From the NCBI GenBank assembly GCA_947479085.1, contig CANJYB010000027.1:1-56690 (forward strand): DNA of 56,690 nt, written 5' to 3'. How positions within the stretch are numbered: position 1 is the stretch's first letter; each line of letters starts with the position of its first letter. The notes under the pieces are model-generated. The model was not told the DNA's origin, did not search any database, and saw nothing but the letters and a program-made list of their open reading frames with translations. This document shows positions 36,171-45,176 of this stretch, in pieces. The translations under genes and the position numbers were made by a program. Source of the DNA: Bacteroidota bacterium (GTDB lineage Bacteria; Bacteroidota; Bacteroidia; 2-12-FULL-35-15).

Positions 36171-37937
36171 TTGAAAAATAGAATCATACATTTTTTTAAT
36201 TGCAATGCAATTGTCATAATTGTTGCGTCATTTGCTTTTTCTTTCTCTTCCTGTAAAACCGTTGGAAAAGGAACTTCTTCGTCAAAACAAAATACTGACC
36301 CTGCATCACAGGACAGAAAGAGGATTGTTTTCGAAAATAAATTTTTTGATGCAAACAAGGAAAAGCTATTGGGTAATTACGATAACGCAGAAACATTGTT
36401 TTCCGAAGCACTTAAAATAGATCCTAATAGTGCAGCTTCCATGTATGAACTGGCAAGTATTTATGCAATAAAAAAAGACAAACCAAAAGCTCTTGCATTC
36501 AGTAAACAGGCTGCTTCGCTCGACCCATCCAATGTCTGGTACCAGGTATTGTATGCCGACTGCCTGAAACAAAACAAACAACCTGTCGAGGTAGCAGCTG
36601 TTTACGAACGACTGGTGAAAGATAACCCCGACAAAGTTGAATTTTATTATGAGTTGGCTAATGCCTATTTGTATTCAAATAAGGTGAACGATGCTTTAAA
36701 AGTATATGATAAAATGGAAAACCTTTTTGGAGTTACCGAAGAAGCTTCCATGCAGCGATTAACCATTTATAAGTCCACTAAAAATTTTGAAAAGGGAGTC
36801 AACGAAATACGTAAACTGATAAAAACATTCCCCAAAGAACCTAAGTATTATGGTATGTTAGGTGAGCTGTATCAATCGAATGGGCAGAATGATAAAGCAA
36901 TGCAGGCATATAATGATTTGTTAAAAATAGATTCAACCAATGCTTATGTTCATTTGTCATTGGCTGATTTTTACCGGTCTCAAAAGCAAAACGATAAAGC
37001 TTTCGAAGAAATAAAAATTGCCTTCAGAAGTAGCGAACTGGATATCGATACAAAAATAAAAATTCTTTTATCTTATTATGATATCAGCGAAAAGTTCCCG
37101 GAGCTAAGGGGAGATGCAACAGAACTATGTAAGATACTAATAGCAGTTCATCCCAATGAAGCCAAGGCTTTTGCTATGTACGGAGATTTTTTGTTCAGAG
37201 ACAAAAAGAATGAGGAAGCAAGAATACAATATAAAAAGGCCATTGCACTTGACAAGGAAAGGTATGCGATTTGGGATAATCTGATTCGCATTGAAGCTGA
37301 TCTTAACGATTTAAACTCACTGGAGAAAGATACCAGAGAAGCAATGGACCTTTTCCCGAATCAACCGGTTCCTTATTTTTTTAATGGATTAGCTAATGTT
37401 CAGAATAAAAAATACAAAGAGGCAATTGATGCACTAACAGAAGGGAAAGAATTTGTTATTGAGAACAAACTTTTTTTAGCTCAGTTTTACAGTTTAATCG
37501 GGGATTCGCAGAATGCTTTAAAAAACAACCCTGCTTCTGATGCCGCTTATGATAAAGCTTTGGAACTGGAACCTAACAATGTAGGGGTGTTAAATAATTA
37601 TGCTTATTATTTATCATTACGAAAAGAAAATTTAGAAAAAGCTAGTTCAATGTCTAAAAAGAGTAATGAATTGGAGCCTAATAATAACTCTTACCAGGAT
37701 ACTTACGGCTGGATTTTATTTCAACAGAATAAATACGATGATGCCAAGGTGTGGGTAGGTAAGGCCCTTGATAACGGAGGAAGAGGAAATGGAACTTTGT
37801 TGGAGCATTACGGAGATATATTATACAAACTGGGAGAAACTGAAAATGCTTTAAAATACTGGATGGATGCTAAAAAAGCTGGTGGAGCTTCCGACTTAAT
37901 TGATAAAAAAATTGCTGATAAAAAACTATATGAATAA
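36171..37937 (+). CDS. TPR-repeat lipoprotein
   Basis: A 588-residue lipoprotein that starts with TTG (36171) and has a signal peptide with lipobox FSSC (Cys28). The rest is made of about 13 TPR units (for example YNDLLKIDSTNAYVHLSLADFYR and AYDKALELEPNNVGVLNNYAYYLSL). It probably scaffolds a complex at the periplasmic face of the outer membrane. It lies between the nucleotidyltransferase and the DUF4292 lipoprotein in the conserved envelope cluster; the stop overlaps the next start. Confidence 0.85.
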   Translation: MKNRIIHFFNCNAIVIIVASFAFSFSSCKTVGKGTSSSKQNTDPASQDRKRIVFENKFFDANKEKLLGNYDNAETLFSEALKIDPNSAASMYELASIYAIKKDKPKALAFSKQAASLDPSNVWYQVLYADCLKQNKQPVEVAAVYERLVKDNPDKVEFYYELANAYLYSNKVNDALKVYDKMENLFGVTEEASMQRLTIYKSTKNFEKGVNEIRKLIKTFPKEPKYYGMLGELYQSNGQNDKAMQAYNDLLKIDSTNAYVHLSLADFYRSQKQNDKAFEEIKIAFRSSELDIDTKIKILLSYYDISEKFPELRGDATELCKILIAVHPNEAKAFAMYGDFLFRDKKNEEARIQYKKAIALDKERYAIWDNLIRIEADLNDLNSLEKDTREAMDLFPNQPVPYFFNGLANVQNKKYKEAIDALTEGKEFVIENKLFLAQFYSLIGDSQNALKNNPASDAAYDKALELEPNNVGVLNNYAYYLSLRKENLEKASSMSKKSNELEPNNNSYQDTYGWILFQQNKYDDAKVWVGKALDNGGRGNGTLLEHYGDILYKLGETENALKYWMDAKKAGGASDLIDKKIADKKLYE

Positions 37938-38811
37938 CCCCCAATCAGGTTACTGTTTCTCTGTTTCGGGAAGTAGTATTCATCTGGTCATTGTTGTTTC
38001 TCTTTTTCTTTTTACATTTTCTTCCTGTAAGAATCAAAAAAAGATAATACTGAATAACGGAAAATGTATTTTGGATTATAAAAATGCAAGAACATTAACT
38101 ACAAATTTAAAAGCAAATGAATTTCAGTTCGAACGACTTAATGCAAAACTTAATGTTGAATCACTTATCGACAGCAGTTCAAATTCATTTACTGTAAATT
38201 TAAGGATGAGAAGAGACAGTGTAATTTGGATGTCTATTTCCAAGTTTGGAATAGAAGGAGCAAGGGCGTTGATTACCAAGGATACAGTGAAACTGACCAT
38301 TAGTTTCGGGGATAAAGAATATTTTATTGGCGATTTTTCATACATCAGTAAATTGTTAAATGCCGATTTGGATTTTGAAATACTGCAATCGCTGTTTATT
38401 GGCAACAGTGTTTCATTTTATGATGAAGACAGTAAGATAAAACCAGGTTCAGATAATTGCCAGTACACATTGGGAACCATCCGGAAACATAAATTAAAGA
38501 GGGTAATGGAAAGAGGGAAGGAACTAAGAGAGTCAGCGCAGAGTATTTATATGATTCCCGAGTCGTATAAGATTTCGAGAATACTGTTTTATGAATTTAA
38601 TCCTGACAGAAGTCTTGATGTTCGATACAACGAGTATTCAAAAGTGGATTCATCACAACTCCTCCCCTTGAAAATGAATTTAGCCTTTAAGGCACAAAAA
38701 AATGTCAGCATAGATATTACGTATTCTAAAATCAGTTTGGATCAGGAACAGACGTTTCCATTTAAAATACCTGAAGGTTATGAGCAAATTATTTACAATG
38801 AGAAAAAATAG
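37930..38811 (+). CDS. DUF4292 family lipoprotein
   Basis: A 293-residue lipoprotein from the ATG at 37930, overlapping the TPR stop by 8 bases. A signal peptide with lipobox FSSC (about Cys34) is followed by a domain with VNLRMRRDSVIWMSISKFGIEGARALITKDTV, typical of DUF4292 and similar to LolA/LolB-type lipid-binding folds. Function is unproven. It overlaps the next gene by 14 bases. Confidence 0.85.
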   Translation: MNNPQSGYCFSVSGSSIHLVIVVSLFLFTFSSCKNQKKIILNNGKCILDYKNARTLTTNLKANEFQFERLNAKLNVESLIDSSSNSFTVNLRMRRDSVIWMSISKFGIEGARALITKDTVKLTISFGDKEYFIGDFSYISKLLNADLDFEILQSLFIGNSVSFYDEDSKIKPGSDNCQYTLGTIRKHKLKRVMERGKELRESAQSIYMIPESYKISRILFYEFNPDRSLDVRYNEYSKVDSSQLLPLKMNLAFKAQKNVSIDITYSKISLDQEQTFPFKIPEGYEQIIYNEKK

Positions 38812-40033
38812 TTTACTTATTCTGATACTTGTTTGTGGTTTTGTTTTGCAAAACCCCGTTGCTTCTTTTGCCCAGAAAACAAAAAAAGAACTGGAAAATA
38901 AAAAGAAACAACTCCAGAAAGAAATAGAATATACCAATCAATTGCTTGACGAAACCAAGAAGAATAAAAAGCTCTCCTTAATTCAATTGGTCACTCTTAA
39001 CAAAAAAATCAGCGTTCGTGAGGAGCTGATAGCGACCATAAATAATGAGGTGGCAAACCTGAACAGGCAGATAAACGAAAATAATAATTCTATAAAAAGC
39101 CTTCAAAATGATTTGGCACGTTTAAAATCAGAGTATGCTAAAATGGTTTACTATGCCTATAAAAACCAGGATGCTTACAGCCGCCTGATGTTTGTATTTG
39201 CTGCCAAAGATTTTGAACAGGCCTTTAACCGCCTAAAATATTTTCAACAATACAGTGAATACCGCCACAAACAGGCCGAAATGATTATTAGTACAAACAA
39301 AAACCTGCAGGAAAAAGTAAAAGATTTAGAAGTAAAGAAAGCAGATAAACGAATTTTATTAGGCAGCCAGGAAACTGAAAAGCAAAGCCTGACTGTTGAA
39401 AAGGATGAAAAGGAACAAGTGTTTTCGCAACTTCAGGAACAGGAAAAGAATCTTAAAAAGGATTTAGATAAAAAGAAAAAAGATGCTGAGAAATTGCAGT
39501 TGGCTATACAGCGCGCCATTGAAAAGGAATTGGAAAAAGCCCAGAAAGAAGCAGAAACCGACAATAAACCAAAGCCTTTAAAATTAGTTTTAACTCCGGA
39601 AGCTCAGGAGCTTTCCAGTTCTTTCGAAAAAAACAAAGCAAAACTTCCATGGCCGGTAGCTAAAGGAATCATCAGCGAGCGTTTTGGGGTACATCCTCAC
39701 CCGCTAATGCCTAATATTGATGTAAATAATAACGGAATAGATATTTCCACCAGTGCCGGTACGCTGGCAAGGGCCGTATTTGATGGAGAAGTAACTGCTG
39801 TTGTAAATATGCCTGGCTCGGGCCAGTTTGTTATTGTTCGGCATGGGGAATACCTTACTATCTACTCTAATTTAAAGGATGTGTATGTAAAGGTGAAAGA
39901 TAAAGTAAAAACAAAACAGAATATCGGGTCTATAATATTTGATGAGGACGACTCTAAAACCTTATTACACTTCGAAGTTTGGAAAGTTAAGACCAGGCTC
40001 GATCCGGAAGATTGGTTATACGATACTAATTAG
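38798..40033 (+). CDS. EnvC-like murein hydrolase activator (degenerate LytM)
   Basis: A 411-residue exported protein: signal peptide (about 1-26, ending SFAQ), a long coiled coil (about 27-250, KKELENKKKQLQKEIEYTNQ...) and a C-terminal LytM/M23 domain. Zinc-site residues are partly lost: NNGID replaces HxGxD's His, YSNL replaces YxHL, and LLHFEV lacks the first His of HxH. It should therefore be an activator of amidases, like EnvC/NlpD, rather than a hydrolase. The ATG at 38798 overlaps the DUF4292 stop. It is the last gene of the envelope cluster. Confidence 0.85.
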   Translation: MRKNSLLILILVCGFVLQNPVASFAQKTKKELENKKKQLQKEIEYTNQLLDETKKNKKLSLIQLVTLNKKISVREELIATINNEVANLNRQINENNNSIKSLQNDLARLKSEYAKMVYYAYKNQDAYSRLMFVFAAKDFEQAFNRLKYFQQYSEYRHKQAEMIISTNKNLQEKVKDLEVKKADKRILLGSQETEKQSLTVEKDEKEQVFSQLQEQEKNLKKDLDKKKKDAEKLQLAIQRAIEKELEKAQKEAETDNKPKPLKLVLTPEAQELSSSFEKNKAKLPWPVAKGIISERFGVHPHPLMPNIDVNNNGIDISTSAGTLARAVFDGEVTAVVNMPGSGQFVIVRHGEYLTIYSNLKDVYVKVKDKVKTKQNIGSIIFDEDDSKTLLHFEVWKVKTRLDPEDWLYDTN

Positions 40034-40049
40034 GCAATCAATATTTTAG

Positions 40050-40057
40050 TATCTTTG
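40050..40057 (+). promoter_or_regulatory. TATCTTTG -7 promoter box for tatA
   Basis: An exact TAnnTTTG match 24 bases upstream of the tatA start, extended by CA as in other boxes here. It suggests tatA can be transcribed apart from the upstream operon. Confidence 0.55.
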
Positions 40058-40080
40058 CAACTCATTAAAAAAATCAACAA

Positions 40081-40284
40081 ATGTTAAATAGTGTATTAAT
40101 TGGATTTTTGGGCTTAGGTGGCTCCGAAATGGTAATCATTCTTGTTATTGTTTTATTGCTTTTTGGCGGTAAAAAAATTCCTGAATTAATGAAAGGTCTT
40201 GGAAAAGGCGTAAAAGAGTTTAAAGACGCTTCCAAGGGCGAAGGCGCGGAAGAAAGCAAATCTTCTGTAGATAAAAAAGACTAG
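40081..40284 (+). CDS. tatA: Twin-arginine translocase subunit TatA
   Basis: A 67-residue protein with the typical plan: a short N-terminal membrane segment (about 14-28, [22 protein letters not shown]), a conserved FGGKK-IPEL turn, an amphipathic helix and a charged tail. It forms the pore-like assembly of the Tat export system in the inner membrane. TatC is not in the window. It has its own promoter box and is followed by a small hairpin. Confidence 0.92.
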   Translation: MLNSVLIGFLGLGGSEMVIILVIVLLLFGGKKIPELMKGLGKGVKEFKDASKGEGAEESKSSVDKKD

Positions 40285-40308
40285 TCTTCATTTTTAAATA
40301 AACAAACA

Positions 40309-40335
40309 TTTTCCTCTGTCACCACAGGGGATTTT
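40309..40335 (+). terminator. Weak terminator-like hairpin after tatA
   Basis: cctctgt and acaggg arms with a 4-nt loop, followed by attttgtattt. The stem is short. Confidence 0.4.
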
Positions 40336-40404
40336 GTATTTATAATTAAGCGATAATTCTTGAAAAAAGTAACGAACTAAAATTACAAAGACTTCACACA
40401 AAGG

Positions 40405-40445
40405 CTCCCCTCCCCTTTTTTCAAGGGGAGGGGCCGGGGGTGAGG
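40405..40445. repeat. CCCCTCCCC...GGGGAGGGG palindrome of the 26775 family
   Basis: A hairpin of ctcccctcccc with ggggagggg followed by gggggtgaggt. It lies 15 bases upstream of the GTG start of gatA. Confidence 0.65.
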
Positions 40446-40460
40446 TAAAATTTACATACT

Positions 40461-41885
40461 GTGAAAACATACAATTCCCTTTCCGAAATACAATCCGACC
40501 TTGCCACCGGCAAAACCAACTGTGTAAGCTTAGTGAATGATTACCTGCACCGCATTGAAGAAAAAAAACAATTGAATGCTTTTCTGGAAGTATTCACTGC
40601 TTCCGCTCTCGAAAAAGCAAAACAGGTGGATGAGAAATTGAAAACCAACACAGCCGGAAAACTGGCCGGAATGGTGATTGGTATTAAAGACAACCTTTGT
40701 TATAAAAATCATAAAGTATCGGCATCTTCCAAAATACTGGAAGGTTTCGAATCATTATATTCTTCCACCGTAGTAGAACGTTTATTGGCTGAAGATGCCA
40801 TCATCATTGGCAGATGCAACTGCGATGAATTTGCAATGGGAAGTTCTAATGAAACATCGGCTTATGGAAATGTGTTGAATCCGTTGGACGAAACCCGTGT
40901 TCCGGGTGGTTCTTCGGGTGGTGCAGCTGCTGCAGTGGCTGCAGATTTATGTCTGGCTTCTTTGGGAACAGATACCGGTGGCAGCATTCGCCAGCCTGCT
41001 TCGTTTTGCGGGTTAGTGGGACTAAAACCTACTTACGGACGAGTATCCCGGTATGGTGCTATTGCTTATGCTTCTTCTTTCGACCAGATAGGACCTATTA
41101 CCAAAAACATTACTGATGCTGCTTTGATAATGGAAGTGATGGCCGGAAAGGATGAGTATGACAGCACTGTTTCGTCCAAACCGGTGCCGGAATATTCCAA
41201 AATGCTGGATAACCAACCTGCCAAACTCAGGATTGCGTATTTAAAAGACTGTGTGGAAGCACAGGGATTGAATCCTGAAATAAAGGCCTATATATATAGT
41301 GTGATTGAAAAACTAAAAGCAGATGGACATACCGTGGAAGCTGTTGATTTTCCTTACCTCGATTATCTTGTGCCTACTTATTATGTGCTGACTACTGCCG
41401 AAGCTTCTTCCAACCTTGCCCGATACGATGGTATTGGTTACGGTTACCGGAGTAAAAATGCAACCGACCTGGAATCTACTTATAAAAAATCGCGGACCGA
41501 GGGTTTTGGAACAGAAGTAAAACGAAGAATTATGCTGGGTACTTTTGTACTCAGTGCAGGGTATTACGATGCGTATTACTCCAAAGGACAGCGGGTACGC
41601 AGGTTTATTCAAAACAAAACCAATGAGATATTAAATAATTACGATTTTATTCTTTCACCAACTACTCCCGGAACTGCCTTTAAATTTGGAGAACACGCAA
41701 CTGACCCTATTGCTATGTACCTGGAAGATATTTTTACGGTACAGGCACCTATTACCGGAATACCTGCCATATCGTTACCTATGGGAAAACATTCCAATGG
41801 TTTACCTTTTGGCGTGCAGGTAATGGGGAAACCTTTTTCTGAAGGGGAAATGTTTTCTTTTTCAAAGTATTTAATGGAACTATAA
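40461..41885 (+). CDS. gatA: Asp/Glu-tRNA amidotransferase subunit A
   Basis: A 474-residue amidase subunit that converts misacylated Asp-tRNA(Asn)/Glu-tRNA(Gln) to the correct aminoacyl-tRNA, with GatB and GatC. The Ser-cisSer-Lys triad can be read: Lys in GMVIGIKDNLCY, the PGGSSGGAAAAVAA glycine-rich signature and GTDTGGSIRQPASFCG. The start is GTG at 40461. It is followed by a perfect hairpin touching its stop codon and by a bidirectional terminator. Confidence 0.95.
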   Translation: MKTYNSLSEIQSDLATGKTNCVSLVNDYLHRIEEKKQLNAFLEVFTASALEKAKQVDEKLKTNTAGKLAGMVIGIKDNLCYKNHKVSASSKILEGFESLYSSTVVERLLAEDAIIIGRCNCDEFAMGSSNETSAYGNVLNPLDETRVPGGSSGGAAAAVAADLCLASLGTDTGGSIRQPASFCGLVGLKPTYGRVSRYGAIAYASSFDQIGPITKNITDAALIMEVMAGKDEYDSTVSSKPVPEYSKMLDNQPAKLRIAYLKDCVEAQGLNPEIKAYIYSVIEKLKADGHTVEAVDFPYLDYLVPTYYVLTTAEASSNLARYDGIGYGYRSKNATDLESTYKKSRTEGFGTEVKRRIMLGTFVLSAGYYDAYYSKGQRVRRFIQNKTNEILNNYDFILSPTTPGTAFKFGEHATDPIAMYLEDIFTVQAPITGIPAISLPMGKHSNGLPFGVQVMGKPFSEGEMFSFSKYLMEL

Positions 41886-41916
41886 AGGTACTACCTTTTA
41901 AAAAGGTAGTACCTTT
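41884..41916. repeat. Perfect 16-bp inverted repeat at the gatA stop
   Basis: Arms aaaggtactacctttt and its partner with a one-base spacer begin inside the gatA stop codon. Each arm also contains the smaller palindrome aaggtactacctt less one base. Confidence 0.65.
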
Positions 41917-41922
41917 GGTTAT

Positions 41923-41957
41923 AAAAAAAGCCTCCCATTTCTGAGAGGCTTTTTTTA
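41923..41957. terminator. Bidirectional terminator between gatA and 41989
   Basis: aaaaaaagcctc and gaggcttttttt arms with a 10-nt loop give a stem flanked by A and T runs, serving both convergent genes. Confidence 0.8.
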
Positions 41958-41988
41958 TGGGTTGTCTGTAATCAGACATCGGGCATTT

Positions 41989-42666
41989 TTACAAAATCCC
42001 GTTATCAGTTGGTCGTGTCGGGCGACTCATTCCTTTTGCATTTATGGCAGTAGATTGAGATTTCATATCTGATTTTGATTTTAAACCTTCAAAATTTGCT
42101 CTTCTTTTTTTAGCAATCATTACAGAAGCCTGTGTGGTACTGCCATCTTCATTTAGTTTGGTAAATAAAATTTGGTTTCCGCTAAAAGTAACTGTAATAT
42201 CATGCGTGTACACTGCTGTTAAAAATGTTTTTGCATCTGCCTGAGTGGCAATGAAAGTATCTAACCCTCCAACACTATTCGATTTGCTCGATTTTACAAC
42301 TGGCTCGGCCGGAAGTGCTGCCGGAACGCGAGTATCTCTTGTTTTGTGATAACCACTTAAGTCTATGGTAGCACCATTGCCATTGGCAATAGAATCTACA
42401 TAGTTAGCATCCTTAGAAAAACCTGCTATCCAAAGTGTTTCAGCATTTTGCAAAGCATCTAATAACAAAGGATTGTTGTTAAAATTCACATTGGCCACAT
42501 TCAGATTAGTGTTAAGCGTTGTTAAATCTGCGGGTACTACCGTGCAATTTGGAAAAGTGGTGGCAGCTGCAGTTAGTTTGGGTGGTACTATTAACCCAAA
42601 TGCGATTTTGTTGTCTACCGACATCGTTACGAAATCGAAAGAGACATGAATAGGAATTGAACTCAT
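41989..42666 (-). CDS. Unknown protein downstream of a 40-bp repeat array
   Basis: A 225-residue cytoplasmic protein that I do not recognise with confidence. Part of it (FPNCTVVPADLTTLNTNLN..., then YVDSIANGNGATIDLSGYHK) resembles a widespread Bacteroidota family of about 200 residues with a helical part followed by beta strands. The C-terminal 40 residues are basic and Ser-rich. It has no signal peptide. It lies 428 bases downstream of the LuxR-type HTH gene on the same strand, across the 40-bp array. The layout parallels 21262-22824. Two TTAGTTAA words 11 bases apart (42685-42703) lie just upstream of the start. Confidence 0.6.
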   Translation of the reverse strand: MSSIPIHVSFDFVTMSVDNKIAFGLIVPPKLTAAATTFPNCTVVPADLTTLNTNLNVANVNFNNNPLLLDALQNAETLWIAGFSKDANYVDSIANGNGATIDLSGYHKTRDTRVPAALPAEPVVKSSKSNSVGGLDTFIATQADAKTFLTAVYTHDITVTFSGNQILFTKLNEDGSTTQASVMIAKKRRANFEGLKSKSDMKSQSTAINAKGMSRPTRPTDNGIL

Positions 42667-43094
42667 TTTTTTTGATTTTTGGTTTTAGTTAAACATTAGT
42701 TAATTGGCATTTTATAAGTTTAGAACAAGCTTGATTTTTAAAAATCAGTGTTGATTATTTTTAATTAGGCTTAATTTTTAAAAATCAGTGCTAATTATTT
42801 TTAAACAAGCTTAATTTTTGAAAATCAATGCTGATTATTTTTAATTAAGCTTAATTTTAAAAAATCAGTGCTAATTATTTTTAATTAAGCTTAATTTTTA
42901 AAAATCAGTACTAATTATTTTTAAACAAGCTTGTTTTTTAAAAAAGAAGCTTGTTTTGTTATTTATTATTCTTTTCAGGAACAAATACATTCAACGAACG
43001 AAAATCTGGGGCAAAGTAAAAATGAAAATATGGAATAAAAAAATTATTTGGAAGATTGTAGCAATTGCTACAATTTTATAAAAAAAAGGGGTTT
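42667..43094. promoter_or_regulatory. Upstream region of 42666 with TTAGTTAA pair and repeat array
   Basis: No gene is seen. It holds TTAGTTAA at 42685-42692 and 42696-42703 and the array at 42729-42968. No TAnnTTTG box in the right place and strand was found, so the promoter may differ from the standard one. Confidence 0.45.
42729..42968. repeat. 40-bp tandem array, five full units and a partial
   Basis: Units begin with gctt at 42729, 42769, 42809, 42849 and 42889 (exactly 40 bases apart), then a shortened copy from 42929. Each contains gctt(a/g)attttt, an aaaaatcagtg and a taattattttt segment. It is directly contiguous with no spacers, so it is not a CRISPR array. The 40-base period is close to four helical turns. 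Confidence 0.9.
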
Positions 43095-43370
43095 TCAGGA
43101 AGGAATTAAACCTACAGCTATCAAAAGTCGAATATGTGAATCTACATAAAGCACAGTTTCTAATTTATGTCCACGCACTTTTCTGTAAATTACCTGTATC
43201 AGATTATCAATTATTTTGGGAGTATAATCAGCACCCCAGATTATTGCAATTTGCCTTGTATTATTGCCTTCAAACAATAATACAATTAGTTTAAATTGCG
43301 ATTTATCTAACCCTAAAGCGGTGCAAACCGGACGAGCTTTTTCAATAGCAATTTCTTTTTCAGTTTTCAT
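43095..43370 (-). CDS. Small LuxR-type (GerE-like) HTH regulator
   Basis: A 91-residue DNA-binding protein without receiver or sensor domain. LDKSQFKLIVLLFEGNNTRQIA, then DNLIQVIYRKVRGHKLETVLYVDSHIRLLIAVGLIP, follows the four-helix pattern of the LuxR HTH. The start codon lies inside the left arm of a perfect 41-bp palindrome (43364-43404), which suggests autoregulation or control of translation. The 41989 gene lies downstream on the same strand, across the 40-bp array. Confidence 0.65.
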   Translation of the reverse strand: MKTEKEIAIEKARPVCTALGLDKSQFKLIVLLFEGNNTRQIAIIWGADYTPKIIDNLIQVIYRKVRGHKLETVLYVDSHIRLLIAVGLIPS

Positions 43371-43404
43371 GCTTAATAAATATACTATTTATTAAGCATG
43401 AAAA
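43364..43404. promoter_or_regulatory. Perfect 19-bp-arm palindrome over the 43370 start codon
   Basis: Arms ttttcatgcttaataaata (43364-43382) and its exact reverse complement (43386-43404) surround a 3-nt centre. The ATG of the HTH gene is within the left arm. It may be a dimeric operator or an mRNA hairpin that hides the start. Confidence 0.75.
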
Positions 43405-43472
43405 AATGAGGTGGTTTTAACCATAGGTTTTTTTACCAAAAAAATAATAAAGGAGTAATAAAAACTTAGAGG

Positions 43473-43480
43473 TATATTTG
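43473..43480 (+). promoter_or_regulatory. TATATTTG -7 promoter box for 43499
   Basis: An exact TAnnTTTG match 19 bases upstream of the start. No good -33 box. Confidence 0.5.
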
Positions 43481-43498
43481 TGGGATAATTAAAGAACC

Positions 43499-45172
43499 AT
43501 GAAAAAATTAATTCTACTTTCGTTGTCAATAATGTTAGGACTGAACTCGTTTTCTCAAGTAGTTTGGGATTGGGCAAAGTCAGGAAAAGATAGTGACACT
43601 AACGCCTTATGTGAATCATACAAAATTGCCGTAGATACATATGGCAATAGTTTTATTACAGGTTACTTTCAAGATTCGATGACATTTGACACCTGTGTGA
43701 TTTACACAGTTAGTTCTAGTGGCTTTGTTGCAAAATATAATTTAAGTGGTGGTATTGTTTGGGCAAAAAGCATAGGTGGTTTAGGAAGCCGTGTAAGCGA
43801 TGTAGCAACCGATGTTAACGGCAATGTTTACATAGTCGGGAATTTTACCGGGACAATAATTGTTGATTCTTATACATTTACAGCCTCCCTCTCTGACGGT
43901 TTTTTAATAAAATATGACCCCTTAGGAAATGTTTTATGGGCGAAAACTTTTGATACTGATAACATTAGAGGCATTGCAACTGATAATATGGGAAACCTAT
44001 TGATGGCAGGTGTTTTTACAACTCCTACTTTAGTAATAGATACCGTAACAATTGTTAGTTCTGGTTATGAAGATATTTACCTAGCGAAATTTGATTCCAA
44101 CGGAAATATGGTTTGGGTCAAGCACCCAAGCGGAAATTGGGATGATGATATACGTAGCATTACCACAGATGATTTTGGTAACACTTATATTTCAGGAAGT
44201 ACAAGTTCTACTCCTTTAAATTTTGGTGGTGCATCGGTAACATGTACCACAGGTTTGCCTAATTATTATCTGACCAAATTTAACACTTTAGGGAATGTAG
44301 TTTGGGCAAAAACTAACACAGTCAACATCGCATCGAGTGGTCTTGTAACGCCTTTCGTTTTAGCAACAAATCATTTAGGTAAAGTGATAGTAACTGGTAA
44401 CCTAAGTATTAATGCACAACCAGTCGCTACAACGTCATTCGGTTCAATAACTTTAAGTGTTTCCGGTTTCTCAGCCAGTGGTGGTTGTTTTGTTGTTCAA
44501 TACGATTCAACCGGAGCAGAAGAATGGGGCAGATGTTCTACACAAACATCTTCATTTGGCTCTGGTGTTGCCTCTGATGATTACGGCAATGTATATGTTT
44601 CGGGAGGATTTAGCGATTCTTCAATTACTATTGATTCGGTAACATTACCTATTCAAAGTGGAATTGACGATATGTTTGTGTATAAATTTAATACATTAGG
44701 AAATGTTATCTGGGCTCAATCATTTGCAGGCGGTGGTGATGATGCTAACGACATTGCTGTGAATGATTGTGATGTATATATTGGCGGAGATTTTGCCGTT
44801 AATCCCTTCGTTATCGGCAATGATTCATTATTATTAAATAGTAGAGAAGAACCATTTATTACAATGTTTCATTTCGGACAATGTTCTTTTGGCATATCCG
44901 AATTTAGTAATCCACAAACAACAGTCAATATCGCCCCCAACCCCTTCACCTCCCAAACCACCATTTCATTTAGCGAAGCGCAAACAAACACAACTATAAA
45001 AATAAGAGATGTATTAGGAAATACAGTGAATAGCCTAAAGGCATCAGGCAAAAGTATAACTCTTGATATGAGCGGAGTAGCAAAAGGAATTTATTTTGTG
45101 GAGATAACGGATGGTTCGGCAAACTCACCAACCGTGAGAAATGTGGTGAATAAAAAAATTATAATTCAATAA
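43499..45172 (+). CDS. T9SS-exported SBBP-repeat beta-propeller protein
   Basis: A 557-residue secreted protein: signal peptide (about 1-19, LNSFSQ), then a series of beta-propeller repeats of the SBBP type (for example YNLSGGIVWAKSIGG, KYDPLGNVLWAKTF, KFNTLGNVIWAQSFAGGGDDAND). The C-terminal 80 residues (from NIAPNPFTSQTTISF to VVNKKIIIQ) form a type A T9SS sorting domain. It is expected to be passed through the outer membrane and either released or anchored to the surface. The function of the propeller is unknown. Confidence 0.85.
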   Translation: MKKLILLSLSIMLGLNSFSQVVWDWAKSGKDSDTNALCESYKIAVDTYGNSFITGYFQDSMTFDTCVIYTVSSSGFVAKYNLSGGIVWAKSIGGLGSRVSDVATDVNGNVYIVGNFTGTIIVDSYTFTASLSDGFLIKYDPLGNVLWAKTFDTDNIRGIATDNMGNLLMAGVFTTPTLVIDTVTIVSSGYEDIYLAKFDSNGNMVWVKHPSGNWDDDIRSITTDDFGNTYISGSTSSTPLNFGGASVTCTTGLPNYYLTKFNTLGNVVWAKTNTVNIASSGLVTPFVLATNHLGKVIVTGNLSINAQPVATTSFGSITLSVSGFSASGGCFVVQYDSTGAEEWGRCSTQTSSFGSGVASDDYGNVYVSGGFSDSSITIDSVTLPIQSGIDDMFVYKFNTLGNVIWAQSFAGGGDDANDIAVNDCDVYIGGDFAVNPFVIGNDSLLLNSREEPFITMFHFGQCSFGISEFSNPQTTVNIAPNPFTSQTTISFSEAQTNTTIKIRDVLGNTVNSLKASGKSITLDMSGVAKGIYFVEITDGSANSPTVRNVVNKKIIIQ

Positions 45173-45176
45173 CAAC

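Noticed and set aside
42729-42968. The 40-bp array as a CRISPR
   Set aside because: Units are contiguous with no variable spacers, and no cas genes are nearby.
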